From: Sipunculus nudus | Lineage: Eukaryota > Annelida > Sipuncula > Golfingiida > Sipunculidae | Assembly (NCBI GenBank): GCA_026874595.1 | Contig: CM049306.1 | Coordinates: 106,715,142-106,779,141 of the forward strand | Reading direction: 5' to 3' | DNA: 64,000 nt | Shown here: one piece after another, positions 48,867-62,209 of the stretch | Position numbering within the stretch: the first letter of the stretch is position 1 | How the letters are laid out: the number at the start of each line of letters is the position of its first letter | Translations under genes and position numbers: made by a program | Notes under the pieces: generated by a model | Seen by the model: only the letters and a program-made list of their open reading frames with translations | Told to the model about the DNA's origin: nothing | Database searches by the model: none

Positions 48867-48867
<1 letters not shown>
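48812..48867 (+). mobile_element. 3' terminal fragment of the same LTR family
   Basis: Matches the last 56 bp of the solo LTRs, including the hairpin ATCACG-CATA-CGTGAT (here GTCACG...) and the terminus GATATTAGGTTCCGTAACA. The rest of the LTR is missing. Confidence 0.75.

Positions 48868-48915
<48 letters not shown>
48868..48915. repeat. (TA)n microsatellite
   Basis: About 23 TA units directly after the LTR fragment, as at copy 1, where the LTR also abuts TA repeats. Confidence 0.95.
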
Positions 48916-48918
<3 letters not shown>

Positions 48919-50698
48919 ATATGCCTACACTCACAGGACGGACATCTTTACAGCAGGCATTTATTGTTTAACAATGAATTTGACAATGGGAATCGGCATG
49001 AGAACCATCATGTTTTTTTTGTCAATAAGAAAGATGTCACTTTAAACGAAAAACAGAAGTTATCATTTGATTCAATGAAAAAAAGCTCGAAATATTTAGT
49101 TTGTTTTTAATGACTGGATTCCATAATATCGTAAAATCGTGAATAATATCATATTATCACATTCACAAGACGGGATTGCGAAAGTGTTCTACTGAGACAC
49201 TGTACACAAGCAAATGTAAACCGACTGCAGATTTTTGATCATTTTAGGATCAAAAGCTGTGGCGCATTAAGTATTTTAGGAACTTGACAACTCTGTCACA
49301 AATTTGTTTGAAAAGCTCTAATTTAACAGATATATGGTGAACAGCAGTTAAATTGTTGTAAACATATCACAACGACAAGATACATCTTTTAGCCCTTATA
49401 TTTAACATTTTGTGCATTGTGATTAATATCTATAGTATAATGTTCTGCCAAATTAAACCATGTTGTCATTTATTATTTACCAGCAGTTCAGAACTTCCTA
49501 TCAAGTTTATTATAAAACTGTTATACTTTAGAAACTGAGCATTATGTATATATAGAAGATATATTCAGAAGCAATTTTCCAACTTTTATCAAGTTTAATG
49601 ATGCATTGCTGCAACTATTAACACAGAATGTAATGTAATGATGTTATATTCTACAGTTCAAATGATAAACTGAATCATCAACCCAGCTTTATAAATGTTA
49701 TTTTCAAAACACCTTGATAAATAATTAAAGTACTGGTATCAATTTTTAGGGCGACTTCTTCAATCCTAAAAAACTGCACCATAATCAAGACTGCTTTCTT
49801 AGACTTAAACAACTTATTGAAATTTCTGTAGCTCATTTGTATAGGATTTAAATGAGAGCTTATCTTTTATGGAGAAATGGCATCCGTTTGCAAAATGTTG
49901 GGGATAGAAAATTATATGAACCTCTGCATACTGAAAAAGGGGGACTTGTCTGCCCTCCCCTCCTGTCTCTCATCGAATAGCGTCAATGACATTTGTTTGG
50001 TCACGAGAAGAATATATGTACCGTATTTTGACAGTTTAATTCTTAGAGGCTGAGGATATTTCAGCTAAATCCAATTATACTGTATTTATTGCAATGCATC
50101 GATTGCAGTATTTTGGGATTCGATCGTATACACAGTTTTGCTGAGCTGCTTCTGGAGGGAGTTAGCTAGGCTTATCCATGTATGTGCAGCTGTAATATGG
50201 TCAGTGTATATCCACCCTGCATGCAGTGAAATTTTACGATTGTTCTCTCGGACTTTATCATTATTTCACAGGTTGACCGTTGGCGGATAAAGAACTGACA
50301 TGACAGCTTTCAAGACAAGAACCAACATCTGTTTATATTTTACGATCATACAGAGTCGTCTTGGTCATGTGACAAGGTGACATGGCTTCTCCCATCGGAT
50401 AAAGTTGTTCAAAGAATACCTGTATTTATGATACTAAGCAACCGATTATCATCTTAATGTGACCAATGGCCTTGTATGCCACCAGGCGGATGAAAATGTT
50501 TTTAAGTATATACTGTATTCTAATCAGATATTTTCTTTATTCTCATTAATTTCTGTTACAGAAATGCCTTTTGATAATTTTAGTTATTAAGCCTACATGA
50601 CTTACTCCTTTATTTCAGCTTACTATTTCAAACTTTATTAAAAGAAATTATCAACTTTCAAAGAGTACTTCCATGTAGAACAGACTTAATTATGGTTA
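48916..50698. other. No gene recognised
   Basis: AT-rich DNA; no exon with a hydrophobic leader and phase-1 donor (as needed for the missing first exon) was convincing. Confidence 0.5.
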
Positions 50699-51247
50699 TA
50701 AGGGGCCTCCCCACTTCCACGAATTGGGCCCCGATACGCTACGAATTGGACATGTTTTGGCTTCATGGCTCTTCCTCGGAGTTCATGAAGCGCTTCTGTG
50801 TAATTCGCACCACTTACGTGCCGTCTATTGGCGTAGCGTGAATGAGCGTAGACCTCGATTTTAGTTTTGAGTCGACTCAAAACTGTTTTGCCGCCGCTTC
50901 GAATTGTCAAATTTTGTAGGTCATATGAAACTGTTAGGAGCGCTTCGTAGCCCGCGGTATATACTTAGTGGTAGGTCGTGAGCTTTATGTAAACTATTCG
51001 GTATACGTTGGGACAAATCGCGACACTGATTGAGTAATTTTACCAGCACGTATATCACTATGTAAGTGCAACGAAGTACTACGAATCCATAAAAAACTGG
51101 CTACGATAGAGCTAATAAGTACTAAGCAGTACCTAAAAATAATTTCGTACCCCCTCTATATCTCTCCCCCTCTCGCCGCTTCATGGCCTCGAAATGTGAG
51201 CCCGCCCCGCATCGGGAGGTCATTTCGTGGAAATGGGAACGCCCTTA
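50699..51247. mobile_element. Foldback MITE-like element, about 549 bp
   Basis: The left end TAAGGGGCCTCCCC + ACTTCCACGAATTG and the reverse-complemented right end TAAGGGCGTTCCC + ATTTCCACGAAATG are imperfect terminal inverted repeats of about 27 bp. The interior is CpG-richer than its surroundings and has CTTCATGG motifs near both ends. Target duplication unclear. The 74-codon minus-strand frame inside is not a gene. Confidence 0.6.
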
Positions 51248-51917
51248 AAGAGTTAAACTATACCTGACTGAACCTGGCCCCTTGTTTTGCTAAATATTGA
51301 TGAGGCTCTAGCCTATCCTGCCTCACCGCTTCCGACGCCACTGTAACTATATTACTGCTTACACTGCATCTTTGGTGCAGCGTGTTAAGTTTTCCCATTG
51401 AAGTTCTACTGATAACTCGTTAAGACTCAGGTTGCATCTATAAACTTATTTTGTTTAGCAGAAACTGCACGGTAAAACTGCTATTTTAAGCCAGTAAACC
51501 TAAATTTATATTCAAATTTCATTTCAAAACTGCACAATAATCATTCATGTAAATATCAAGCGATGTGATTAAATGTTGAAAAGGAGATCTTATTACAACT
51601 GGTATATTTTCCAGTTTTGACAACAAAAAGCTTTTAAAGTATCTATATTATTATTTATTTTATTGTACCGGATGTTGGATGTTGCTGTAAAAAGAACCGT
51701 GTGGGAAATTAAACATATGCAACAAGAATAACCTGTTTTTGTTTGTATTCATAATTGTTTACGCTTATGTCTTGGATTATCATCTTTTTTATAGTTAACC
51801 ATTTTTTAATCGGATTAATGTAAATTTTGAAAAAAAAAACTCGAGAATAATACACATGAAAAAGTTGGAGGCCATGTACAAATGTGTCGATGTATTCCAA
51901 CTAAAAAGTGTTTATTT

Positions 51918-52161
51918 TTATCCTGGTGGTGTAATGGATAGAGGACGCTTGACTTATGACAACAAGTTGTAGGTTCACGTTCTGTGTAGACGCTGAGACC
52001 CAAGACCAAGAGGTTAACACAATAATGTGCCCTCTACACCCAGGAGTATATGAATCCTGGTCATAGACGGCAGACAAATTTATAACGATTGACCTTTTAC
52101 CGAGAAACGTGGCAGAGAGGCCACAAGAATGAACACAGTAAAAGAAAAAAAAAAAAAAAAA
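51918..52161 (+). mobile_element. tRNA-derived SINE of a second family
   Basis: A box TGGTGTAATGG at 51927-51937, B-box-like GGTTCACGTTC at 51972-51982, a body without the GTTCCTCGGTGG core of the other SINEs, and an A-rich tail at 52139-52161. No target duplication was found. Confidence 0.65.
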
Positions 52162-55057
52162 CAGGATGGTCTTCGTAAATAAAGAGTGACACCTTAGGTG
52201 ATATCAAGTCTAAACCTAACGTTTACCTTTTTCATATTGATATTGTTATTATCTATTTTTTATGATGTACTTCTGGAAAATACAAACCCGTAGATGTTGG
52301 TGACAAACGTTCTCCCGTTGGCATATCCTTTACCAAATATTGATTATTTAGCACGGTAAGAAATAGAGAGGACAGCGGGTGACATGACAAAAGCAAACTC
52401 ACCCATGTTTCCCGCCCCCACATAGCCGGAAAAATAAATAAGTATTTTCATCAAGTCCTTAATTTACGACGCCTAAATAGATTCAATTGAATCAATTGAA
52501 TTAGATTGAATGTGAGTATTCACTTAAGGTTTTTTGTATTATTTTACTTATACGTTTGTATGATTAAGATTGGAAGATCAAAAAGATGTTACATTTTACA
52601 TGAAATTCAAGATAAAATAAAATCGTGTTGGTATTCCAGTGAATGGGACATTGCTTTGTTTTAATTTTACGGAATTGCAGACGCAGCTGAATAACGTATT
52701 TGCAGAAAAGTTATTGCGGTTTTTAGGGATATATACCTGGAAAAGTTTGTTTGAGGTACTTTAAAGAAATGCCGCGTTTATATTCATGGAGCGGTAACGG
52801 CCGCGTGGCGAGAGGATGTTTATTTGAGCGGTCTGCTCCGTTGTCTGTCGCTTATCAAGCAGATTTTTGCGCTGGACAGAAGCCATGCAGGGATCCTGGC
52901 CGGTTCTCTGGATTACTTAATAAGCCACTTTTCCACCAGACTCCTCTGCCCATACACAAAGGAGTAAAAACCAGAATCCACGAGCCACGCTCAATAAAAT
53001 GTTAGTCATGCCCCGCGTGCAAATCGATTGTATATAGAGTTATGTGTACTTCCATCGGGAATACAGCACTTTTTTTCCTTCTGCGTTCCCTTTGCTTTCT
53101 GTCCTTGGCTGAGCAGATCGATATATAGAACGCACGCACTGATAAAGTTCATATCGATGTGTTATCCTTGAAAGATAAATACCCCTGGTCTTATATAAAT
53201 ATAAATAAAAATTATATTCTGGATTTTTTATTTCAAACGTACATGTAATATGCTATGCGGGTTGCCCAATAGATCCCTTGAATCATATAAGATTTATATT
53301 GTAATTATTATTTACAGTTGTCCCATTCCATTTTTGTCACGCATCTCCTCCGTGGCCACGACCCGGACATGCAAGTTTGAGGTCTTGGGCTGTCAGGTGT
53401 GTGCCAAGTGTGTCCTAAGGGGGCATTTTCCATATTTTTCCATATATCTTGAGCAATTCGACATAATTTCCTGCAAGGTCAATCACAGCCCCAACTTACA
53501 GAAACTACATCAATGTGTGTCCATGATATCGGCCTATGGACAACCCGTTAATTCTCCTGCGTGTACCTGTGGTCCTATCCCAGCAGGAGAAACCCGTAAT
53601 ATTTGTGCTGTGCGGTCTCACTACTTCGAACGCTTGACTGTGATTTTGATCGCCCATGCAAAACCAGAGTGTCAGCGTCCAAATGACTTTTTATGGTTAA
53701 GGTGAAAGTGATGGATAGACGGTTAGTTATTTATTTGGCTGCTGAATCTGGTAAGAAGGAAACTAACGGGAGATAACACTTCCGGGGAAACTGATAACAT
53801 GGTAACCATGACCAACATGCAAAACTCGTAAATTTGAATTGAACACTATTCAAATGAGCAAAAGAAATTGTTAGAGTCAGATGGGACTACTCGGTGACAT
53901 TATTGGGCGTAATGGTTCCTTTTAAATTTTAGGATATCGCCCTCTTTTTCCTTTTAACGTTTCCTGTACGACAGCAGCCAGGGAACAGCTGTCATGATCT
54001 AATTCTTTTTTGCTCGGAAATTTCTACCAGTAATTACTTAGTTTTTACTTGGACATCCTGAGGTGCGGTGGATACAGTTTTATGCCGATGCTTCACTTCA
54101 CAAGTGAACGATCAGATTTTAGTCCTGAAGAACACCGTATGTTCTGTTTTGCTCACTTTATTTGCAGAATCTTTGTCACACGATTACCACAATTTATTTC
54201 AAATCTGGTTATTTCGTGGATACTGTATTTTTGTTTTGACATAGGTCACTTCGGCGTCATTTTTACTTTCATCCCTCGGAGCATTTTAGAAGACGTAACA
54301 CCGACTTAATGAAAGTAAACGGACATGTCTCAGACCAAACAAATAACCTCACAGCTTGGAAATCGAACATGTCCTGGGTATAAGCCGTCACAGACGTATT
54401 ATTCATCTCAATTTCGGTCGTTTTTGCAAGTAAACCAGCTTGGGCATGTTGTAAATATCACTCAGTGTAAGTTTTAGATCTGCTTCTTTTCATTCTTGTC
54501 ACACGTGGTTTAATGTTCCGATTTAAATGCTCTCTAAAGAGCAGCTATTCAGTGTTGATGAGTCTTATTGAAAGTCGAGCATTTCTGCCCTCTCATCTGA
54601 AACACGGCCCATCCCCGCGCCTCATTACACAAACCGCATTTGTTGTCACCCATTAGGTCCGGTTAGTTGATTAAGGCAGTCTCCTGGATGAACGGGGCTT
54701 TAGACAGGATCGGGTCCGCTCGGCAATGTCTGTACATCGACCACCATTTAGTTGTCCACAGATTATCGTTACCTCTTCCTCTCACGCTCCACGTGTTACA
54801 GATTATCTTCAGGATTCCGGCTAATTAACTTTATCTCTAATTTGCCGAAACACGGGCTTCCATGACGACCATAGAATCATCATCAGACTTCATGAATGAT
54901 ACAAAATCTTAAATTTCTTTCTTTCAATCTACGAGAAAGTTAGCCCTACACTTGGTAACAAATAATATTAATTTAATAGGAAACATGTTTTTTTCTTAGA
55001 TATTGCAATTACCAAAAGGTTATCCACAAAATACCTGAATATGTGTGTGTGTGGTTC
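52162..55057. other. No gene recognised
   Basis: Two GC-richer patches (52780-53000 and 53340-53640) carry plus-strand open frames of 84 and 151 codons without recognisable domains. A third patch at 54590-54800 is also GC-richer. They could include the missing 5' exon or UTR of the minus-strand gene, but no start and donor pair fitted. Confidence 0.4.
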
Positions 55058-55080
55058 GGGGGGGGGGGGGGGGGGGGGGG
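55058..55080. repeat. poly(G) run, 23 nt
   Basis: Uninterrupted G run directly upstream of interspersed repeat copy 2. Confidence 0.95.
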
Positions 55081-55139
55081 TCCTGCTTGTGACGACGAGA
55101 CAGCAGCAACAACACTCCGTTAAAGCTGCCGATTCACCT

Positions 55140-55562
55140 ACCTTTTGAAAAAAAATGTGATTTCTGGCTTCCTCTGTGCATATATTAATGAGCTAAAGGT
55201 AATTCTGGTCATGAAAAATTCTTAAAACGCCTCCTTGAAGGATGTATAAACTTGTTTATCAACAACGTGTTTGTCAACAAAGCAATTGACGAACAGGAAA
55301 AACGTGTAACTTAAGTGTCTTATGTTGCATATATGCGGGGGTAGAAAGGTCACCTGTTGCAAAATGCCACTTTAAGAGTCCTGGTTTATCTGACTTGCCA
55401 CCAGATGCACTTTTTGAATTTGTTTTGTTTATTCCGGCGGACCTCCCAAATATATTAACACGTTGATATAAACAAAAGCAGCAGCTTGTGTACGGTGATA
55501 TTCAGGTCTTCTGGACTGTTTTTTATAAAAGCTTCAAGGCATTACCTTTAGTTAATAAAGGA
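55140..55562 (+). repeat. Interspersed repeat, copy 2
   Basis: Collinear with 41592-42030. A GGTAGAAAGGTCACC-like block, a GACTTGCC-N-CAGATG block and a run of ATAAACAAAA are conserved in order. Confidence 0.75.
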
Positions 55563-55820
55563 CAGATAGGTGATCAGGCCCATTTAAAGGTATATAGTTT
55601 TACCTGTCAATTCGCGAATGTCCCTATTAAAAGAATGTCGTTTTAAAGGCAGGAAGAGGGTTTATGAAAGTCCAAATACATTAATACTTAAAAGCTTTTC
55701 ATTAAACACTTTTCTTCAACATTTTTAACACGCACGACAAACTATAATATATAAAGTATCAAGAAACTCTTGATACCCTGCATGCTAATATATCTTTTAC
55801 GTTGCCTCATTCATGGCAAT

Positions 55821-55956
55821 GGGTATTTTAGCAAGTGAAAGGGTATGCTGGCAATTGAAAAGGTATATCAGGAAGTGATAGGTATTTTAGCAAATGAACA
55901 TGTATTTCGTTGCAAATAATAAGATATTTGAACAAATGATAGGTATTTTAGGAAGG
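55821..55956. repeat. Degenerate 20-bp tandem repeat, about 7 copies
   Basis: Units resemble GGTATTTTAGCAAGTGAAAA, with copies drifting in the middle. Confidence 0.65.
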
Positions 55957-58900
55957 CTATATCAAACCGTAGGAAACCCTTGGTCACCAGAGTATGGTTT
56001 TCTACCTCAGAATATATATTTTTTTTAAACAAAATATCCTTTCGTTAACCTCAACAGTGTATAAACTGGCATCACTCTAAGACGCCCTCTATGTAAACCT
56101 AAAACATCTCTGCCTGGTCTTCCCAGGAAGCTGCAAGGCAGAATTTCGCGAGTGGGTTCCGGTATATAAAATAAAAATATCGACGACAGTGTCACTATTC
56201 TGCGAATAACCCCCCCCCCCCGATTAGCAGTCGATTAGCAGCGTGGTTCTGAATGATGTATTGCTTTTAGTGATCATTGCAGTCACTAATTACATAATAT
56301 ACAAATAAACTGTCGGGTATTCCGTTCAGATTGTAATTTGAAGTGTAGAACTGTAACATAACAGCAATTATTATTTGTCACTTTATTTCATTATCAATAA
56401 AATTGTGATATCAATAATGCTAATGTTACCGCAAATTGCTTAACTAAACCACTAGTGAAACATAACTTTGTTATAATACAAATGGACTCTAAGTAAATAT
56501 CAAATAGCATCGTGTGAAAATTTATTTAGTTCATGCTTGCATTCATGCTTAAGATATTAATCACTAAACACAGATTAAAGTTCCACATTTCAAAGGCTCG
56601 AAAATGTCATTATTGTCGTTATAACCAAGTACAAATTACATCAATCAATCAGTCATTCTTCAGATGTTCTTAGAACCAAGGCTTCTCTTACCCAAATATT
56701 CCACAGTGAAACGACGTTCATCAAATTTCAGTGCACAGTCTGTTAGTTTTTTTTTTAGAAATTACCACACTCTTGAAATCAGATTTTTGTCAGAACAAAT
56801 TCCTCAGAAATATGCAGAGAAGACATTTCCTCTCCAAAGTCAAGTCTCGTGCATGTGGCACACTTTATGGCACATTTCAGCCTTTTTTTAAAATACACAT
56901 TCTTTTTTCAGTTCAATGTTGGGAAAAATAAAATATATTATTCCTGTCCGCCTCCTGGAATGTACAGAACAGGTGCCCCTTTCCTCTACCCCAAACTGGT
57001 GTCCGTGTATATTATTAAATTACAAAAGGAAATCGGGCTTGCACGTCACAGAGCGATTTTAAGATAGCAAAGAGCGAAAATGTTCCATTTTTTTCAGATT
57101 ACGTATCTAAACAATTCACCAACACAGTTAACAGACCCTGAATTCAGCATACAAGTTGATATTTCTAAGGAACCAGATACACCTAATTACATTACGTTCA
57201 TCTGAGCTGGCATCGTCAGTGCAAATTAATTGAAGTTCATTTTTGAGACCTGTTTAGCATGTTTACCTGAACACGTGAGAGTACCCCTGGATTAATAATT
57301 GTCATATGGAGAGACCACGGGTAATGATGAACATGAGTCATGTTATGTGATGTATTGACTGTTTCAAACTTTCACCATTTCGTTTCACCTACTGATTCAG
57401 AATTTGTTGGGAATTCTGCTGATAAACGTTGAGCGTTTTGTCGAAAATGTAAAAAATTAAAGCACTGCGATAATGGGGTTCATGTTTTCTGATTCGTTAA
57501 TTTACTCCATGAAATACTTTTGCACACATTTTTTGTCCGTTTGGTACTTCTTTGTTATATTTTTATCATGGCCCGCACGAAAAGAAGTATTTATGTACAT
57601 GTTTTACTATTCTGTAGTTTGATGCTATGATAGATACAAGTGAATGAAATTAGCTGTGTTATTGTCTTATCCTCATTAAAAGTAATCACTCTTGTTACAG
57701 AATATTGTAAAATAAATAAAAAAATGCTGAGTAAAAGTGTTAGTTTAGCTTAGAAGTAAAGTGGTGTAATGTTATTCTGTCTCTTCGTTTTATATAAAGA
57801 TTATATATTGATGGAAATGTAGTAATTGTGAAAGCTTACGGTGACGTTTTGTGTCTTTAAAATTTAGTTTTCCATTGCATATAAGCTTACTGGAGAATAC
57901 ACAGGGGAAACGATATACCAACTAAATTCGATTCATGTAAAGTTTATCCATCTCATTGGTAAATGCTATTTGGTAATGGGGTTCCGTGACAGTTGGCAGA
58001 AACAAGACCGTAAATACACCCGGCAAAATATTTAAGTAATACAATTTATTCTTAATCTGAGAAACTTTATTTAAAAAAAAGTCTAGGAACGGGTCCAGTA
58101 ACGCCTCATTTGGTGGAACAGATCGAAGTATCAGTATCTCTCTACTCGAGTTACTGCTGATTCGTTTGAATTTTCGGTAAATTAAATATGAAAGACGACC
58201 CCTCAGTAGCGTTCTCTGTGTTGTCCAATCTCCGTCTCAGAATAGGCAAGCAAACTTCAGGTGTATACACTTTGCACGGCAAAAAGGTTATCATCGTCAT
58301 TGTGAAAAATATCATGGACCACTTTTGTAATGATAGAGAATACAAATCACAAACAGGCCATAAATATTGCATCACAACCATAAAATATAAACATATGAAA
58401 AATGCGAATGTTCGTGTTACAATGGCGGGAATAAAATCGTCAGAAAGTGTACATAATTCTTACGGAGATGATGTACGGCCTACTTGATCACTTTCTCCTG
58501 GTTTATGAGGCAATAAACTGTTATGTTCCACAAAGATGTGCTATAGCGGCATTGAGACTGTGTAATCTATAGCTAGAATAGTAGCTACCCCCGAGGCTGC
58601 GGGGTCTCCCTGGCGGCTGATAAATCAGTTATGATTACGTTAAAGTTTGTTCACCGACACGGGAACAGCCAGATTATATGAATTATATTGACAAATAACA
58701 AGTATCTTTAAATTGAAAACTACCAGTGAATGTTTAAAACGGAATTGTTAGAATATTATTATTGGATACACGAAACATTGATGGAGGCAGTTTTCATTAT
58801 ATTCTGTTATTCTCAGACGATTTTATTGTAAATTAATTATTGTTTATCAGCTAATTATATGAGCTCATTTTAGATATGAATGTGTGTCTTTATTATAAAC

Positions 58901-59039
58901 CTTTGTTCCATTATATAGCTATAACTAAATTGTTAAGGAATACGTCATATAGCCTTCATCTAATTAACTGATAATATCAGTATATTAGCCTTTTGCATAT
59001 TTATCTTATATAGTCAGGAGTCTTTATGTGTATATTTAT
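55957..59039. other. No gene recognised
   Basis: AT-rich DNA with a 12-nt C run at 56210-56221. A 99-codon plus-strand frame at 58188-58487 has no recognisable domain and is opposed by a 76-codon minus-strand frame. Confidence 0.5.
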
Positions 59040-60300
59040 TCTTTAATGTTTTATTAATGATCCATTTAATGTTAATATGCCGGTTTACATTTTCAACTTT
59101 GGACGTTATCTATAGCTTATATATTATAAATGCTCGAGGATTGCTTTTGCGATATGTATATCTGAGTCATGCGGTAAAATATGATGAAGTAATGTTTAAC
59201 CTTAAAAAAGAGAAAATGGCAATAAACGATATAGAAATCTTGCTCAGGTGTAGGAAAGTCATTAAAACTATTTATATCTGACCTGCCCCAGGGTTGCTCA
59301 GCCTTGACGTTATTTGTTTCTGAACCAGAAGATAATGCCCGAAGATAACTCAGCTTTGGACGTTATAATATTTGCATCTAAACTAAATGGGGGTTGCTCA
59401 GCCTCTGGCCTAAAATATATCCGGTTATTTTCAGCTTTATCACACTTGACTCCCGCTTCTGAATTGTTTCTACCCTATTTTGTTATTCATGTTGTCATTT
59501 TTTTTTCGGTGATACTTACATCTGTGGCCTTGTTACAGGTCTCCAGGATGGTAAATAAAATGGCTTACAAAATAATACCCACATAATGTCCGAATAACCG
59601 ACCTGTCAACGGTGCCGTCTGTCTGGTGTGATATATAACCTGGATGTCATACATCATGCTTTGTGATATACCCTGCATGCATCTGCTAGTCCCAGACTGC
59701 CAGTTACCAAAGTCAACACAAGGTTCACCGTGAACGATTTGCTTATCGGAGTTCAGATTTCTTAAGGGTCAAGAATCTAGGGTCTCTGCATGGGTTAGGG
59801 AAACAGATGGAAGAATATGTAAGGAAATTCAGTAAAATGTCTACAGTTGAAAACCAAATTAACTTGTTTACCCACAGGGAAGAGACTTTCCTTTTTACTG
59901 CATGTTTGGTATAGAATTGATTTCATTCCTTCTTTATTTCAATGCTAAAATTATGAAAATGATAATGTTTCAGTTTTAGTCGTTCTTTTCGTTCAATGGA
60001 TTACAAGGCTTACCATTACAAAAAGAGAAATAGACTAAAAGGGTTTTTGCTGTCTTGGGTTTGTTCAGGATTTAATATAGTTTATAATTATATAAAAAAA
60101 ACGCTAAAACATACATACTGACCACTGGTATGACCGTTTAACGTAGATCGTTCCCGTGCATAACTTGGTCTAACCTCCACATTGCGATATTATACCCCGG
60201 GAAAGACATTAAAGTACTCAGGAAATCTAACTTTTTATTTAAAGGGTTTCCCATATAGTTCAGTAAGATCTTAGAATGCGATCGCAAAAACGGTCACACG
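59040..60300 (+). repeat. Direct duplication, left copy
   Basis: Collinear with 62210-63400 at offsets of about 3155-3230 bp. Anchors are CTTTGGACGTTAT (59093 / 62248), AAAATGGCTTACAAAATAAT (59557 / 62788) and ATACCCCGG (60192 / 63351). Diverged, with many small indels. Confidence 0.75.
59476..59760 (+). pseudogene. Decayed counterpart of the ORF at 62718
   Basis: Aligned with the right copy, ATGAGTTGTC corresponds here to ATGTTGTC. The 2-bp loss shifts the frame and gives a stop within eight codons, and further indels follow. If the right copy is a gene, this is its broken paralogue; if not, it is simply duplicated non-coding DNA. Confidence 0.35.
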
Positions 60301-60733
60301 GAATAAAAATGTAATGAATGAAGCCTGAGCTTTAATTTCGAAATTTAGAGAGTGGTATTTTATTTTATTTATGTCAACATCATTTATATTTATCCAGAGT
60401 TATAAGAACAAATATAGCTTGATCACGATTTTTTTATTGTGTTTTTAACTGACATAACTGATATGCTCAAACAAATCATGCTTGTCATACAAAACAGTCA
60501 GCTTATAGTTCACAGTTGTTAATCCGAAAGTCTACAGCATGTAATGGATTTTTTTATGTTTTATTCCCCTACAGGAATACTGACATTTATGTTATATTAA
60601 CGTTTTCAAACCTGTCGGTGGAGGAGCTTTTTCATGACGGATTTGGCTAAATTCACCGAGACCTGGGCTCCGAGTCCAAGTACATACCCGAGACTATCAC
60701 TATTAAGTCCCTGTCCACGTCGTTTTCCTTAAA

Positions 60734-62177
60734 CAAGTGGCCCATGGGCCATATTGCTCAGCTATGATTGACTGGGTGATCATGATTTTTTATTAATGTT
60801 ATATATTGTCTGTGAGAATATCCTATGGCTAAAGTTACAGTGTTGAAAAAATGGACAGAAAATAAAAATTTCAGGGTTCATAGGAGACCTGCCCAGGACC
60901 CCCGTGGATTTTTCAATAGAGGGTTCGAAGGAAAATAGATACAATTTGTACCCTGTCTGTCTGGGTGCTCAGAACCATGTTTCTGGTCAATAGCGAGCAG
61001 AATATGGGTCACCATGATCATATTTCAGGTTTCCAAGGAGAATTGCCAAGGATTTCCCTGAATGTCATGTTAGGAGAGTCTATAGGGCTAATGGATACAA
61101 TTTGTGCCTTGTCTGTCTTGGTGCGCAAAACCATTTTTCAGCCCATAGGTCACACAATATAGGTCACCATGACCTAATATCAGGTTTCCAAGGACACTTG
61201 AGTATTGGTCATGGTGACCTAATTTCAGTTTTCCAAAAACACTGGCCAAGGATATCTCAGATTGTTACATTAGAAGATTCTAGGCCTAACAGATACAAAG
61301 ATAACCCAGACTGACTACCTGGGTACTCATATTACTTCTTTTCTAAAGGTCGCAAAATATAGATCATGGTGACCTCATTTCAGATTTCCACAGACATTTG
61401 CCAAGGACTTTAGGCTTAACAAATACAATGTGCGCCCTGCCTAACTTTCTGGATGCCCAAAATCCTGTTTTCGGTCGGTAGGTCACAAAATGTAAGTCAC
61501 CAAGACCTAATTTCAGGTTTCCACAGATATTTGCCAAGGACGTCTCAGAATGTTACATTATATTTTAGATTCTAGATTCTAGGCCTAACAGATATGATTT
61601 GTGCTCATCTGACATTTCGAGTGGCTCAAAATCAGGTTTTTGTCTTGAAGGTCACAAAATGTAGGTCACTATTACCTAATTTCAGGTTTCCAAGGAGATT
61701 TGCCTAGAGCCTCCCAGGAAATTGTTTAAGAAGATTCTAGGCCTAACAGATACGATTTGTCCCCATCTGACATTCAGGGTGCTCATATGACATCTTTTCC
61801 CCATAGGTCGCAGAATATAGGTCACAGTGACCTAGTTTCAGGTTTCCAAGGACATTTGCCTAGGATCTCCCAAAATGTCAGGTAAGAGGTATCTAGGCCT
61901 AATGGATATAATTTGTGCCCCGTCTGACTGTCTGGGTGCTCGAAATCATGTTTTCGGCCCTTCGGTCACAAAATATAGGTCACCATGACCTAATTTCGGG
62001 TTTCCAAGGAGATTTGCCCAGGACCTCCCTTGATGTACCGGTAGAAGTTTCTAGATATGACGGTAACGATTTGTGCCCTGTTAACGAACGGACGGCCGGA
62101 CGGCCGGACAACCGGAATGACGCCGGACAAAGGGTGATCGCTATAGCTCAGATGACTTACAGTCAGCTGAGCTAAAA
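60734..62177. mobile_element. Non-autonomous element with about eight 150-165-bp internal repeats
   Basis: Starts near ACAAGTGGCCCATGGGCC and ATTGCTCAGCTATG, and ends GCTATAGCTCAGATGAC...CAGCTGAGCTAAAA. The inside consists of diverged units containing GGTCACCATGACCTAATTTC and AGGTTTCCAAGGA, each also with GCCTAACAGATACRATTTGT. A (GGACGGCC)n-like block at 62086-62108 precedes the end. Termini are weakly inverted (TGCTCAGCT / AGCTGAGCTA). By recollection, such elements are common in mollusc genomes. Short open frames inside are repeat artefacts. Confidence 0.7.
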
Positions 62178-62209
62178 ACGGACTCTGGACTGAATTCGAC
62201 TTCTACGTC

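Noticed and set aside
53250-53705. 151-codon plus-strand frame, the longest outside the 42-bp satellite
   Set aside because: No signal peptide, domain or recognisable repeat; composition is mixed and start context poor. Kept only as a GC-richer patch.
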